The translations under genes and the position numbers were made by a program. The notes under the pieces were generated by a model that had not been told where the DNA came from, did not search any database, and saw nothing but the letters and a program-made list of their open reading frames with translations. DNA of 64,000 nucleotides, taken from CAVZVZ01 sp963778895. GTDB taxonomy: Bacteria; Actinomycetota; Acidimicrobiia; Acidimicrobiales; Acidimicrobilacustridaceae. Below, in pieces: positions 57,560-64,000 of the stretch (the stretch's first letter is position 1; each line of letters starts with the position of its first letter). Where the stretch lies: assembly GCA_963778895.1 (NCBI GenBank), contig CAVZVZ010000005.1, forward strand, positions 1,984,001 through 2,048,000, in the 5' to 3' direction.

Positions 57560-57609
57560 GAACCTGTACGCAGAACGGGGGCTATGACCCCCACTTTGCG
57601 CACAGGTTC
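57560..57609 (-). terminator. Nested 50-nt hairpin between tadA and tRNA-Ser
   Basis: Three helices nest: outer GAACCTGT/ACAGGTTC (57560-57567 with 57602-57609), middle CGCA/TGCG (57569-57572 with 57597-57600) and inner GGGGG/CCCCC (57577-57581 with 57588-57592) around a 6-nt loop. It lies 16 bp past the tadA stop, upstream of the tRNA on the same strand, and has no U-tract. It probably terminates tadA transcripts or marks processing of a tadA-tRNA transcript. Confidence 0.65.
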
Positions 57610-57625
57610 AGGTGGTGCGCCCTCG

Positions 57626-58072
57626 TCAGCGGCGGTCGGCGAAGAAAGCGGTGAGCAGGCCCGCGCACTCTTCGGCGCGTACGCCGGCCACGACCTCGAA
57701 TTCGTGGTTGAGGCGAGGATCGGCGCCGAGGTTGTAGAGCGAGCCGCACGATCCCCATTTCGGATCATCGGCACCGAAGACCACCCGCGCGATCCGCGCG
57801 TTGACCATGGCGCCGGCACACATCGCGCAGGGCTCGAGGGTCACGACGACGGTGGCGTCGTCGAGCCGCCAGCGGCCGAGCGCCTTCGCGGCATCCCGTA
57901 GGGCGAGCAGTTCGGCGTGGGCGGTCGGGTCGTCGGTCGACTCGCGCTCGTTGTGGCGCCGGGCGACGACCTGACCGTCGACGATCACCACCGCGCCGAC
58001 GGGCACGTCGCCGTGGGCTTGCGCGGCCGCCGCCTCGTCGAGGGCCAGGCCCATCGCATCACCATCGTCCAT
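57626..58072 (-). CDS. tadA: tRNA(adenine-34) deaminase
   Basis: 148 residues, intact, the usual TadA length. Zinc-dependent deaminase motifs: H-A-E in DDPTAHAELLALRDAA (catalytic Glu) and P-C-x-x-C in TLEPCAMCAGAMVNARIARV. GDVPVGAVVIVDGQVVARRH and FGADDPKWGSCGSLYNL are typical. It converts A34 of tRNA-Arg(ACG) to inosine. The ATG at 58072 gives the standard N-terminus. A nested hairpin and a tRNA-Ser gene lie downstream on the same strand. Confidence 0.96.
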   Translation of the reverse strand: MDDGDAMGLALDEAAAAQAHGDVPVGAVVIVDGQVVARRHNERESTDDPTAHAELLALRDAAKALGRWRLDDATVVVTLEPCAMCAGAMVNARIARVVFGADDPKWGSCGSLYNLGADPRLNHEFEVVAGVRAEECAGLLTAFFADRR

Positions 58073-58190
58073 CGGCGCGGGACCCTATCGGCGCATCGAG
58101 CGGAGAGGCTGCTTCCTCTCTCGAACCCGCCCGAGAACTTCAAGGCGCCTGATTCTGCACCGTGAGGCTCGGCAGGTCACCGGTCGGTTG

Positions 58191-58799
58191 TCAGCTCGGG
58201 CGGTGGCGGGAAGAGCGGGGCCGCACGTGCCGGAGATACATGTCGATGGCGCGGTCGAGCTGTGCGGTCCAGCGATCCCCGCCGGGCTCGTTGGCGAGTT
58301 GGAGGTCGGTGAGGCCCATCTGCACGGCGGACCACAGGTCGACGTCGGTGGCCTGGTCGATGCCGAGCCGAGCGAGGGCGCCCGCCATTTCTTCGAACGA
58401 CGCGCGGGCGAGCGCCATCGACGCCACCGATGGGACGAAGCCGGGAATGGTGCGCTGGAACAACAGCTGGTACCGCACCGGATCGGTCAAGCAGAACTCG
58501 GTGAACCGTGCCGAGCCCGCCCGGAACACCTGCTCGGGATCACCGGTCCGATCCACGTGGCTCATCCAGTCGTGCAGCTGGTGGTGGCCTCGAGCGAACA
58601 GAGCGTCGTAGATGTCGAGCTTGGACGGGAAGTACTGGTACAGCGACGACGAGTGCATCCCCACCCGCTGGCCGAGATCGCGCATCGAGAAGCCGACGAG
58701 GCCCTGTTCGTGCACGAGCGCGTCGGCGGCGTCGAGGATCTCGTCCACGAGCGCCTGGCGCCGTCGGGCCCGGGCGGGACTGGCAGGTTCGCCGGCGAT
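58191..58799 (-). CDS. TetR-family transcriptional regulator (possible ATC start)
   Basis: 186 residues from the GTG at 58748, or 202 from an ATC at 58799. HTH: LDAADALVHEQGLVGFSMRD and LGQRVGMHSSSLYQYFPSKL (recognition helix SSSLYQYF). A perfect AAAGGAGATCC ribosome site precedes the ATC, and the extra residues ARARRRQALVDEILDAAD match a typical TetR N-terminus, so the longer form is likely; ATC could be a base error for ATG. The neighbouring acyl-CoA dehydrogenase, transcribed on the same strand from a start 1.2 kb upstream, has tandem operator-like repeats at its promoter. Confidence 0.88.
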   Translation of the reverse strand: MAGEPASPARARRRQALVDEILDAADALVHEQGLVGFSMRDLGQRVGMHSSSLYQYFPSKLDIYDALFARGHHQLHDWMSHVDRTGDPEQVFRAGSARFTEFCLTDPVRYQLLFQRTIPGFVPSVASMALARASFEEMAGALARLGIDQATDVDLWSAVQMGLTDLQLANEPGGDRWTAQLDRAIDMYLRHVRPRSSRHRPS

Positions 58800-58873
58800 T
58801 GGATCTCCTTTCGGGATCGCAGACTACGGCGCGGCCGGAGGAGGTGGGACGACCGGACCCGGCCGCCTCGGTC

Positions 58874-60011
58874 TCAGAAGACGAAGGGCGGAACCGCTTC
58901 GTCGGTGCCCGAGATGATGCGGCCGAGTCGCGACCGAACGCCACGGTTGAACATCGCGTGTTGTCGGGCCGTCGTGAGGTCGCGCACCGCACGTAGGAGC
59001 GGGCTCGTCCGGAACGCCGCCGCACTGCCGCCGAGGCGATGGCAGGTCGCCGCGACGTCGACCGCAACGTCGACACAGACCTGGGCTGCGAGGAACGTGC
59101 GGGCCTGCAGCGATCGGTCGATGGGTTCGCCGGCCTCCGCGCGCGACCAGCACTCGTCGACGAGGTCGAGGAGGCCCGCCCTCGTTCCCCGAAGCACCAC
59201 TTCCGCCGTGGCGAGCTCGCTCATGCCGACAGCGTCGTCGAGCAGGACCCCCCGCATCTGCGCTCGTCCGGCCAACGCCTGCCGGTTGATCTCTTCGAGC
59301 GCGCCGCGAGCGATGCCGAGCGCGACCGCAGCCAGCGGCGGCGCCAGCGCGACGAAGACCGGCAGGCGCCACAGGGGCCCCTCGGCCCAGGGCCGGTCGA
59401 CGAACGCGCACGTGTAGCGCCGATCGACGACGAAGTCGGTCAGCGACGTGTCGTTGCTGGCCGTGGCCCGCAGGCCGACGACGTTCCAGGTGGGATGGAT
59501 CGTCACCGCGTCTCGCGGGGCGAAGACGAGCCGGGGCGCGGGCTCGCCGGGAAAGGTGGCAGCGAGACCGAACCAAGCAGCCTGCTCGCAGTTGCTCGTG
59601 TACGGCCACCGTCCGGTGAGGCGGTAGGTGCCGTCGCCGGCGGGGCTCACGGTGGCCACTGGGGCGAACATCCCGGCGTTGGATCGGTCGGGGTCGGCGA
59701 ACACCTCGGACGCGGCTTCTCGGTCCAGGTAGCCGCCGAAGAAATTCGTGCCGAACCCGATGGCGGCGGCCCACGCGGTGCTGCCGTCGGCCGCTCCGAT
59801 CTGCTCGACGACCTCGACGGCGCGGCGAACCGGCGCCGCGAAGCCGCCGAGTTCGGCGGGCAGCATGAGCCGGTTGATCCCGGTCGACCGCAGGCCGTCG
59901 ACGACCTCGGGATCGAGGTGTCCCGACTCGGTCCGATGCCGAGGCTCGGTCGGCGACGAGTTTGATGACGTCGCCAGTGAGGTCGACGTCGTGGATGGTG
60001 GCGGTGAGCAT
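58874..60011 (-). CDS. Acyl-CoA dehydrogenase-family flavoprotein, one frameshift
   Basis: About 379 residues with one frame change near 59920. It starts MLTATIHDVDLTGDVIKLVA, then continues LMLPAELGGFAAPVRRAVEV, the mid-domain AAIGFGTNFFGGYLDREAAS, RLTGRWPYTSNCEQAAWFGL (beta domain) and the C-terminal helical bundle with EINRQALAGRAQMRGVLLDD. The lack of the usual Glu-containing ACAD loop and the overall layout favour the HsaA/flavin monooxygenase-like ACAD subgroup. A perfect TAGGAGG precedes the ATG at 60011. Probably controlled by the adjacent TetR. Confidence 0.85.
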
Positions 60012-60024
60012 GACGGCCTCCTAT

Positions 60025-60068
60025 TCCAACAGTGTTTGGATACTCCAACACTATTTGGGATCTGTCAA
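60025..60068 (-). promoter_or_regulatory. Promoter with tandem TetR-operator-like repeats
   Basis: TCCAACAGTGTTTGGA (60025-60040) and TCCAACACTATTTGGGA (60044-60060) are imperfect palindromes with TCCAA...TTGG arms, 19 bp apart. On the minus strand a TTGACA (60068-60063) lies 17 bp before GAGTAT, so one repeat fills the spacer and the other covers the start region. AGGAGG and the dehydrogenase ATG follow. Repression by the adjacent TetR is inferred. Confidence 0.65.
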
Positions 60069-60116
60069 CCGTTCATCTCCACGACCGCGTGCGCGCCTGA
60101 TCACGACAACTGCTGC

Positions 60117-60860
60117 TCAGACCGCGCGAACTTCGGCGAGCCGCTTGACCGCGTGCTCGTCGTCCCAGCAGACGGCGGCTTCCCATGCGGCCCACGCTTG
60201 AGCGGCGATGTCGAGCGCGTCGTCGTCGAGACCGGCGGCGTTGTGGGGCAGCACCAGGTCGAGGTCGGGGACGTCGACGTGCGACTCGTCCCAGTCGATC
60301 ATCGCGACTCGATCCGCGGTCATGCGGATGTTGCCCGGGTTCGGGTCGCCGTGGACGACGCACCGCTGTCGTCCGGTGAGCCGCGCCCACGCGGCTCGAC
60401 ATCGAGCAACGCCCTCGGCCGGCATCGCGCCGAGGTCGACCTTCGTCCCGGTCTCCGCGTGCAGGAGGTCGGTCGACGACCGCCAACCCGGGCGCTGAGG
60501 CCAGCCCTGCGTCAACCGATGCAAGTGGCGGAGCGTGTCGGCCACGCGACGCCAGTCGGCTTCCGTCTCGGGCGGTCCGCCCTCCACATAGGTCATCACC
60601 ACCAAACCGTCGGCGAAGTGCCGGCCGGCCTTTGTCGGGATCGGCACCGGCACGGTCAGACCTTCGCGGTCGAGGTGTTGGAGGAGCTCGGTCTCCCACG
60701 CCAGATCAGCGTCGCTGCGCCGGCCAAGGCGACCGACCGCGAGCCGCCCGTTGACGCGCACGCTCCAGACCTCGTTGACGCCAACTCCGCCAGTGAGCGG
60801 TTCGATGCGAGCGACGTCGTCACCCCACTGCTCGAGTGTCTCCCATCCCATCGGCCGCAT
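60117..60860 (-). CDS. Aminoglycoside phosphotransferase-family kinase
   Basis: 247 residues, intact. N-lobe: VARIEPLTGGVGVNEVWSVR, RLAVGRLGRRSDADLAWETE and LVVMTYVEGGPPETEADWRR. Catalytic Brenner motif CVVHGDPNPGNIRMTADRVA (H-G-D-x-x-x-x-N) and metal motif AMIDWDESHVDVPDLDLV (D-x-D). APH-fold kinases phosphorylate small molecules such as aminoglycosides, choline or homoserine; resistance is not implied. The N-terminus begins MRPMGWETLEQWG. Confidence 0.9.
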   Translation of the reverse strand: MRPMGWETLEQWGDDVARIEPLTGGVGVNEVWSVRVNGRLAVGRLGRRSDADLAWETELLQHLDREGLTVPVPIPTKAGRHFADGLVVMTYVEGGPPETEADWRRVADTLRHLHRLTQGWPQRPGWRSSTDLLHAETGTKVDLGAMPAEGVARCRAAWARLTGRQRCVVHGDPNPGNIRMTADRVAMIDWDESHVDVPDLDLVLPHNAAGLDDDALDIAAQAWAAWEAAVCWDDEHAVKRLAEVRAV

Positions 60861-61044
60861 CTTCGCGGACTTCGGACATCACCTCGTGTGCCACCCACAC
60901 TTGTGAACGCGACGCGTGTCGGCGCCGGAAAACCATCGCGTCGCCCCGCCCCGCTCCTAAGTGCCGTTCGGAGACGATGGATTCGGGGACCTTGACTTCT
61001 ATAGGAACGCCCCACCTGAGACCTTCAGGCGATTGATTTCGCAT
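60820..61044 (-). CDS. Hypothetical small ORF, weakly supported
   Basis: 74 residues on the minus strand, overlapping the 5' end of the kinase gene by about 40 bp. It reads MRNQSPEGLRWGVPIEVKVP, then ESIVSERHLGAGRGDAMVFR and VWVAHEVMSEVREDAADGM. The amino-acid mix is protein-like, but no family is recognised and overlap with a good gene argues against it. Otherwise the 246-bp gap between the kinase and the efflux adaptor holds nothing I can name. Confidence 0.3.
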   Translation of the reverse strand: MRNQSPEGLRWGVPIEVKVPESIVSERHLGAGRGDAMVFRRRHASRSQVWVAHEVMSEVREDAADGMGDTRAVG

Positions 61045-61106
61045 CGTGAGTCGCGCCCTGACCGATTGGTAAGAGCCGCGCCACACGCCTCCGACGCCGA
61101 GAGGGT

Positions 61107-62402
61107 CTAGCGTCTCAGACCCCCGCCGCTCGGCGGGCCTCCGAACCCACCGGTGAGCCGGCCGCCGCCGACGGCGCCCGTGGAGCCGTTCGACGAGTCG
61201 GTCGCACTCGAGGGAAGCGGTTCGTCGAGGTCCGCGAGCACCACGACGTCATCGACATCGACACCACTCGTGATCTCCGTCCGCCACGGCCCGACCGCTC
61301 CCGTCTGGACGGTCACGACGTTCGTTGTGTCACCGTTGACGACAGTGACGGTGTGACGCGTGCCGTCAAGGTGCACGGCTGAAGTGGGCACCGTCACGAC
61401 ATCGTGAACCTGATTCGTGACGATGCGCACTGATGCCGTCGCGCCGTTACGAATGGTGCTCGCATCCCCGTCAATCGAGATGATCACCGAGTAGACGGTT
61501 GTGTCGTCGGTGTCCGGTGCCACGGCGATGCTCGCGACGTGGCCCGCTAGCGTGTCGGTCTGGCCGTCGATCGCGATCGTCGCTGACTGGCCCACTTTTA
61601 CGTCAGGCAGGTCGTCGACGGACACCTTGGTCGTGAGCTCGTACCCACCTGCGCCGGCGATCAGCACGTAGGCGGTCGTCGATCCGGCCGAAACGGAGGT
61701 GCCGGACTCGAAAGATACCGCGAGCACGATGCCGTCGATCGGGCTGATGATGGTCGCCTGCGCGATGTCCTGCTGGGCTGCGGCAACCGCGGCCTCAGCC
61801 GCGTCGACGGCGGCCCGGTACGAGGCGAGCTGCTCGCTGCTGATCGTCGTCGTGGTCGTCGCGGCCGCGGCACCTTCCGATGGCCCGTTGCCACTTGTGG
61901 ACGGTGCGGCGCCCAGGCCGCTCGTCTGAGGTTGGGGCGCCGCCACGGTGCTGCTGCCGCCGCCGGTACCGTTGGTTGACTCACCGTTCTCGGCGCGCTC
62001 GAGTGCGAGTTCGGCTGTATCGAGGCTCGCTTCCTTCTCGTGCAACGTGGTGACCAGCGTGGTGGTGTCGAGCGTGGCGAGGGCGGTGCCCGTGGTGACG
62101 GCGTCGCCGACGCCGACGTCGACCTCGGCGACCGTACCCGCGATCGGGAACGCGACCGATGCCTGTACCACCGGTTCGACGCTCGCGACCTGGTCGAGCG
62201 TCTGCGTGACGTCGGCCCGTTGGGCGGTGGTCGTGCGCAATGCGTCTGCCGAGCTCGTCGAGGCTCGGGCGGCGACGGTGACGGCCAACACCACGATTGC
62301 AAGGGCGGCACCCGCGGCCGCCAGCATCCATCGTCGCCGGTGTCGCTTGGCGGAGGAGAGAGCAGGGGGAATGTGCAGCATCGTTGCTCGATTCTCGGTC
62401 AT
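61107..62402 (-). CDS. MacA/HlyD-type efflux periplasmic adaptor-like protein
   Basis: 431 residues, intact. One N-terminal membrane helix (RWMLAAAGAALAIVVLAVTV), then a membrane-fusion layout: a lipoyl-like half (VAFPIAGTVAEVDVGVGDAV and TTGTALATLDTTTLVTTLHE), a Ser/Thr/Gly/Pro linker in the middle, a second lipoyl half (IISPIDGIVLAVSFESGTSV) and beta-barrel/C-terminal domains, ending in a Gly-rich tail. It is translated in an ATGA overlap with the FtsX/MacB-type permease. The substrate is unknown; in monoderms such adaptors link the exporter to the cell wall. Confidence 0.9.
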   Translation of the reverse strand: MTENRATMLHIPPALSSAKRHRRRWMLAAAGAALAIVVLAVTVAARASTSSADALRTTTAQRADVTQTLDQVASVEPVVQASVAFPIAGTVAEVDVGVGDAVTTGTALATLDTTTLVTTLHEKEASLDTAELALERAENGESTNGTGGGSSTVAAPQPQTSGLGAAPSTSGNGPSEGAAAATTTTTISSEQLASYRAAVDAAEAAVAAAQQDIAQATIISPIDGIVLAVSFESGTSVSAGSTTAYVLIAGAGGYELTTKVSVDDLPDVKVGQSATIAIDGQTDTLAGHVASIAVAPDTDDTTVYSVIISIDGDASTIRNGATASVRIVTNQVHDVVTVPTSAVHLDGTRHTVTVVNGDTTNVVTVQTGAVGPWRTEITSGVDVDDVVVLADLDEPLPSSATDSSNGSTGAVGGGRLTGGFGGPPSGGGLRR

Positions 62403-63632
62403 TCGCTGCGGAGGGCATCGATGGGTGCGAGGCGGGCGGCGCGTGTAGCGGGATACACCCCGAAGAGCATTCCGATGCCCACCGCCATCACCACGGCTAT
62501 CCCCGCGACTCCCGCGGTCAGGATCACGCGCGTGTCGGTGAAGTGCCCGAGCACAATGGCCGCCACAATGGCGCCGGCCAGCCCGAGCAGGCCACCGGCG
62601 AAGCCGAGCACCGAAGCCTCTACGAGGAACTGCCGGCGAATCAGGCCGGGTCGGGCGCCGAGCGCTTTGCGTAGGCCGATCTCCCGGACGCGCTCGGAGA
62701 CCGACACCAACATGATGTTCATCACGCCGATGCCACCGACCACGAGAGAGACCACGGCGATGCCGCCGAGCATGAGCGTCATCGTGCGGTCGACCGTCGT
62801 CGCAGCCGAGAGGATCGATTCCTGGGTGGCGATGGTGAAGTCGGCGTCGTTGGCCGACGTGATGCCGTGGAGGTTGAGCAGGAGCGCGTTGGCTTCCTGG
62901 TAGGCGGCAGACAGCGTGTGGGCCGACGTCGCCTTCACATAGATCTCGGACACCGATGTGCGTGTCGTGCCGCCGACCAGGCGTTGGGCGTAGGTCGAGA
63001 ATGGCACTATTGCGAGGTCGTTGTTCGAAGTCGTCTCGGACGAGCTCAGCTCGTCGAGCACACCCACGACCTCGAGCGATGTACCGTCGAGCGTCACGGT
63101 CTGACCGACAGCGTTGCGACCCCCGAACAGCTCATCGGCGGTGTCGGGCCCGAGCACGACCACGCCGGCAGCCGACGCCTCGTCTTCTTCGGTGATGAAC
63201 CGACCGGCGCTCACGCCGCGCGACCGCACCGCCGACCACGATGGCGAGGTGCCGGTCAGCGTGGTGGTCCAATTCTGCTGGCCCGCGGTGAGCGAGACGG
63301 ACGACGTCGCGGTGGAGGCCACGGACTCGATGTCGGGTGCCGCGGTGGCCGATGTCAGCGCGTCGGCGTCGTCGATCGTCAACGTGGACGACGATCCGAA
63401 CCCCCCTCGGATGCCACTCGAGTCGGTGCTGCTACCGGGCGAGATCACCAAGAGGTTTGTGCCCAGTTCCTCGATCTGGTCCTGCACCTCGGCCAGCCGC
63501 GCCATTGCCGAGTCCGACGGTGAGAATCACCGCGGCGATCCCGATGAAGATGCCGAGTGTGGTCAGCGCCGACCGCAACCGATGGCTGCGAATCGCATCG
63601 GTTGCGGTCTGGAGGGTGTCTGCCGCCCTCAC
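62399..63632 (-). CDS. MacB/FtsX-type ABC permease, one frameshift
   Basis: About 410 residues from a GTG that overlaps the ATPase stop. The frame changes near 63510. First membrane helix: [20 protein letters not shown]; a large extracellular MacB_PCD domain follows ([48 protein letters not shown]), then three C-terminal helices ([40 protein letters not shown] and so on). It forms an efflux complex with the adaptor downstream and the ATPase upstream. Confidence 0.93.
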
Positions 63633-64000
63633 GCCGCACCTCCGACGTGCTCGAGCGGCGCCGCCGAGGACTCCACGCGCCCGTCGCGCACTTCGATCGT
63701 TCGCTCGGCACTCGCCGCGATATCGCGATCGTGAGTGATGAGCAAGATCGTGCGTCCGGCGCGGTGTAGCGATCCGAGCAACGACAGAATCTCCGCTGAA
63801 GAGGCGGAGTCGAGGTTGCCCGTTGGTTCGTCGGCCAGGATCAACGCAGGCTCGGTCACCAACGCGCGCGCGATGGCGACGCGCTGTTGCTGGCCGCCGG
63901 ACAACTCGCTCGGGCGGTGATCCGCCCGGTCGGCGAGACCGACTCTCGTCAACGCATCCTGTGCGAGCTGCCGACGACGGGAGGGCTCGACATCGGCGTA
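63629..64000 (-). CDS. MacB/LolD-type ABC ATPase (partial, cut by window edge)
   Basis: The C-terminal about 124 residues are inside the window; the Walker A is outside. Visible: signature [20 protein letters not shown], Walker [22 protein letters not shown]-loop and H-loop [20 protein letters not shown]. The A-D-E-P-T-G-N-L-D form is characteristic of LolD/MacB/FtsE-like ATPases. It is the first gene of the ATPase-permease-adaptor operon on the minus strand, overlapping the permease (GTGA). Confidence 0.93.
   Translation of the reverse strand, partial: YADVEPSRRRQLAQDALTRVGLADRADHRPSELSGGQQQRVAIARALVTEPALILADEPTGNLDSASSAEILSLLGSLHRAGRTILLITHDRDIAASAERTIEVRDGRVESSAAPLEHVGGAA

Noticed and set aside
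60117..60860. An aminoglycoside resistance gene
   Set aside because: The APH fold is shared by many small-molecule kinases and nothing around it indicates resistance.

Overview
High-G+C DNA (roughly two-thirds G+C), dense with short-gap or overlapping genes on both strands. The gene set points to Actinomycetota: a mycothiol-type maleylpyruvate isomerase relative, an F420-type LLM oxidoreductase, a PGPGW membrane protein, AfsR/LuxR-style STAND ATPases, a K+-independent H+-pyrophosphatase and an AbiEi-DUF559 protein. A class such as Acidimicrobiia is plausible, but that is inference from gene content only. No rRNA, CRISPR array or clear prophage is visible; there are two tRNAs (Ala-UGC, Ser-CGA).

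About half of the recognisable genes change reading frame one or more times while keeping every family motif (xseA, nfo, a polyprenyl synthase, P450, GH36, both STAND genes). Long genes elsewhere are perfectly open (hppA, prfC, a GGDEF/EAL gene, sulfatase). The breaks cluster at about 6.4-13.2 kb, 17.7-19.4 kb, 40.4-46.7 kb and 49.8-52.7 kb. I read most as indel errors in the assembly and annotate the intact parent gene, giving where the frame changes.

Layout. 0-7 kb: a TrkA pair (K+ uptake control), an OB-fold protein, a FUSC-like membrane protein, a cold-shock protein, a class III aminotransferase, DUF2199, a PAS-GGDEF cyclase and a DinB protein. 7.1-12.25 kb: two tandem DUF4062/NB-ARC STAND proteins. 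12.3-24.2 kb: methyltransferase, a TetR-DinB operon divergent from an SDR with operator-like repeats, a Tat-exported phosphoesterase, VapBC under an 18-bp palindrome, P450, flavin-type oxidase, a sulfatase with its formylglycine-generating enzyme, and a hydrolase-LuxR fusion. 24.2-29.2 kb: methyltransferase, LLM oxidoreductase, tRNA-Ala, a PLP decarboxylase, and a lone AbiEi-DUF559 nuclease gene bracketed by 39/40-identical palindromic repeats.

29.2-46.7 kb: H+-PPase overlapping a DtxR regulator that diverges from a CDF metal exporter; a membrane-anchored PQQ propeller, RF3, a serine hydrolase, two coupled alpha/beta hydrolases (the second without its nucleophile), TetR, a six-PAS GGDEF-EAL protein, and an overlapping xseA-xseB-prenyl synthase operon. 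46.7-64 kb: a second GGDEF-EAL protein, GH36, Nfo, a lipoprotein hydrolase, an ABC exporter, TadA, a TetR/acyl-CoA dehydrogenase pair with tandem operators, an APH kinase, and a MacAB-like efflux operon cut by the window edge.

Best leads for something undescribed: the repeat-bracketed nuclease cassette at 28.1-29.2 kb and the tandem DUF4062-STAND locus.
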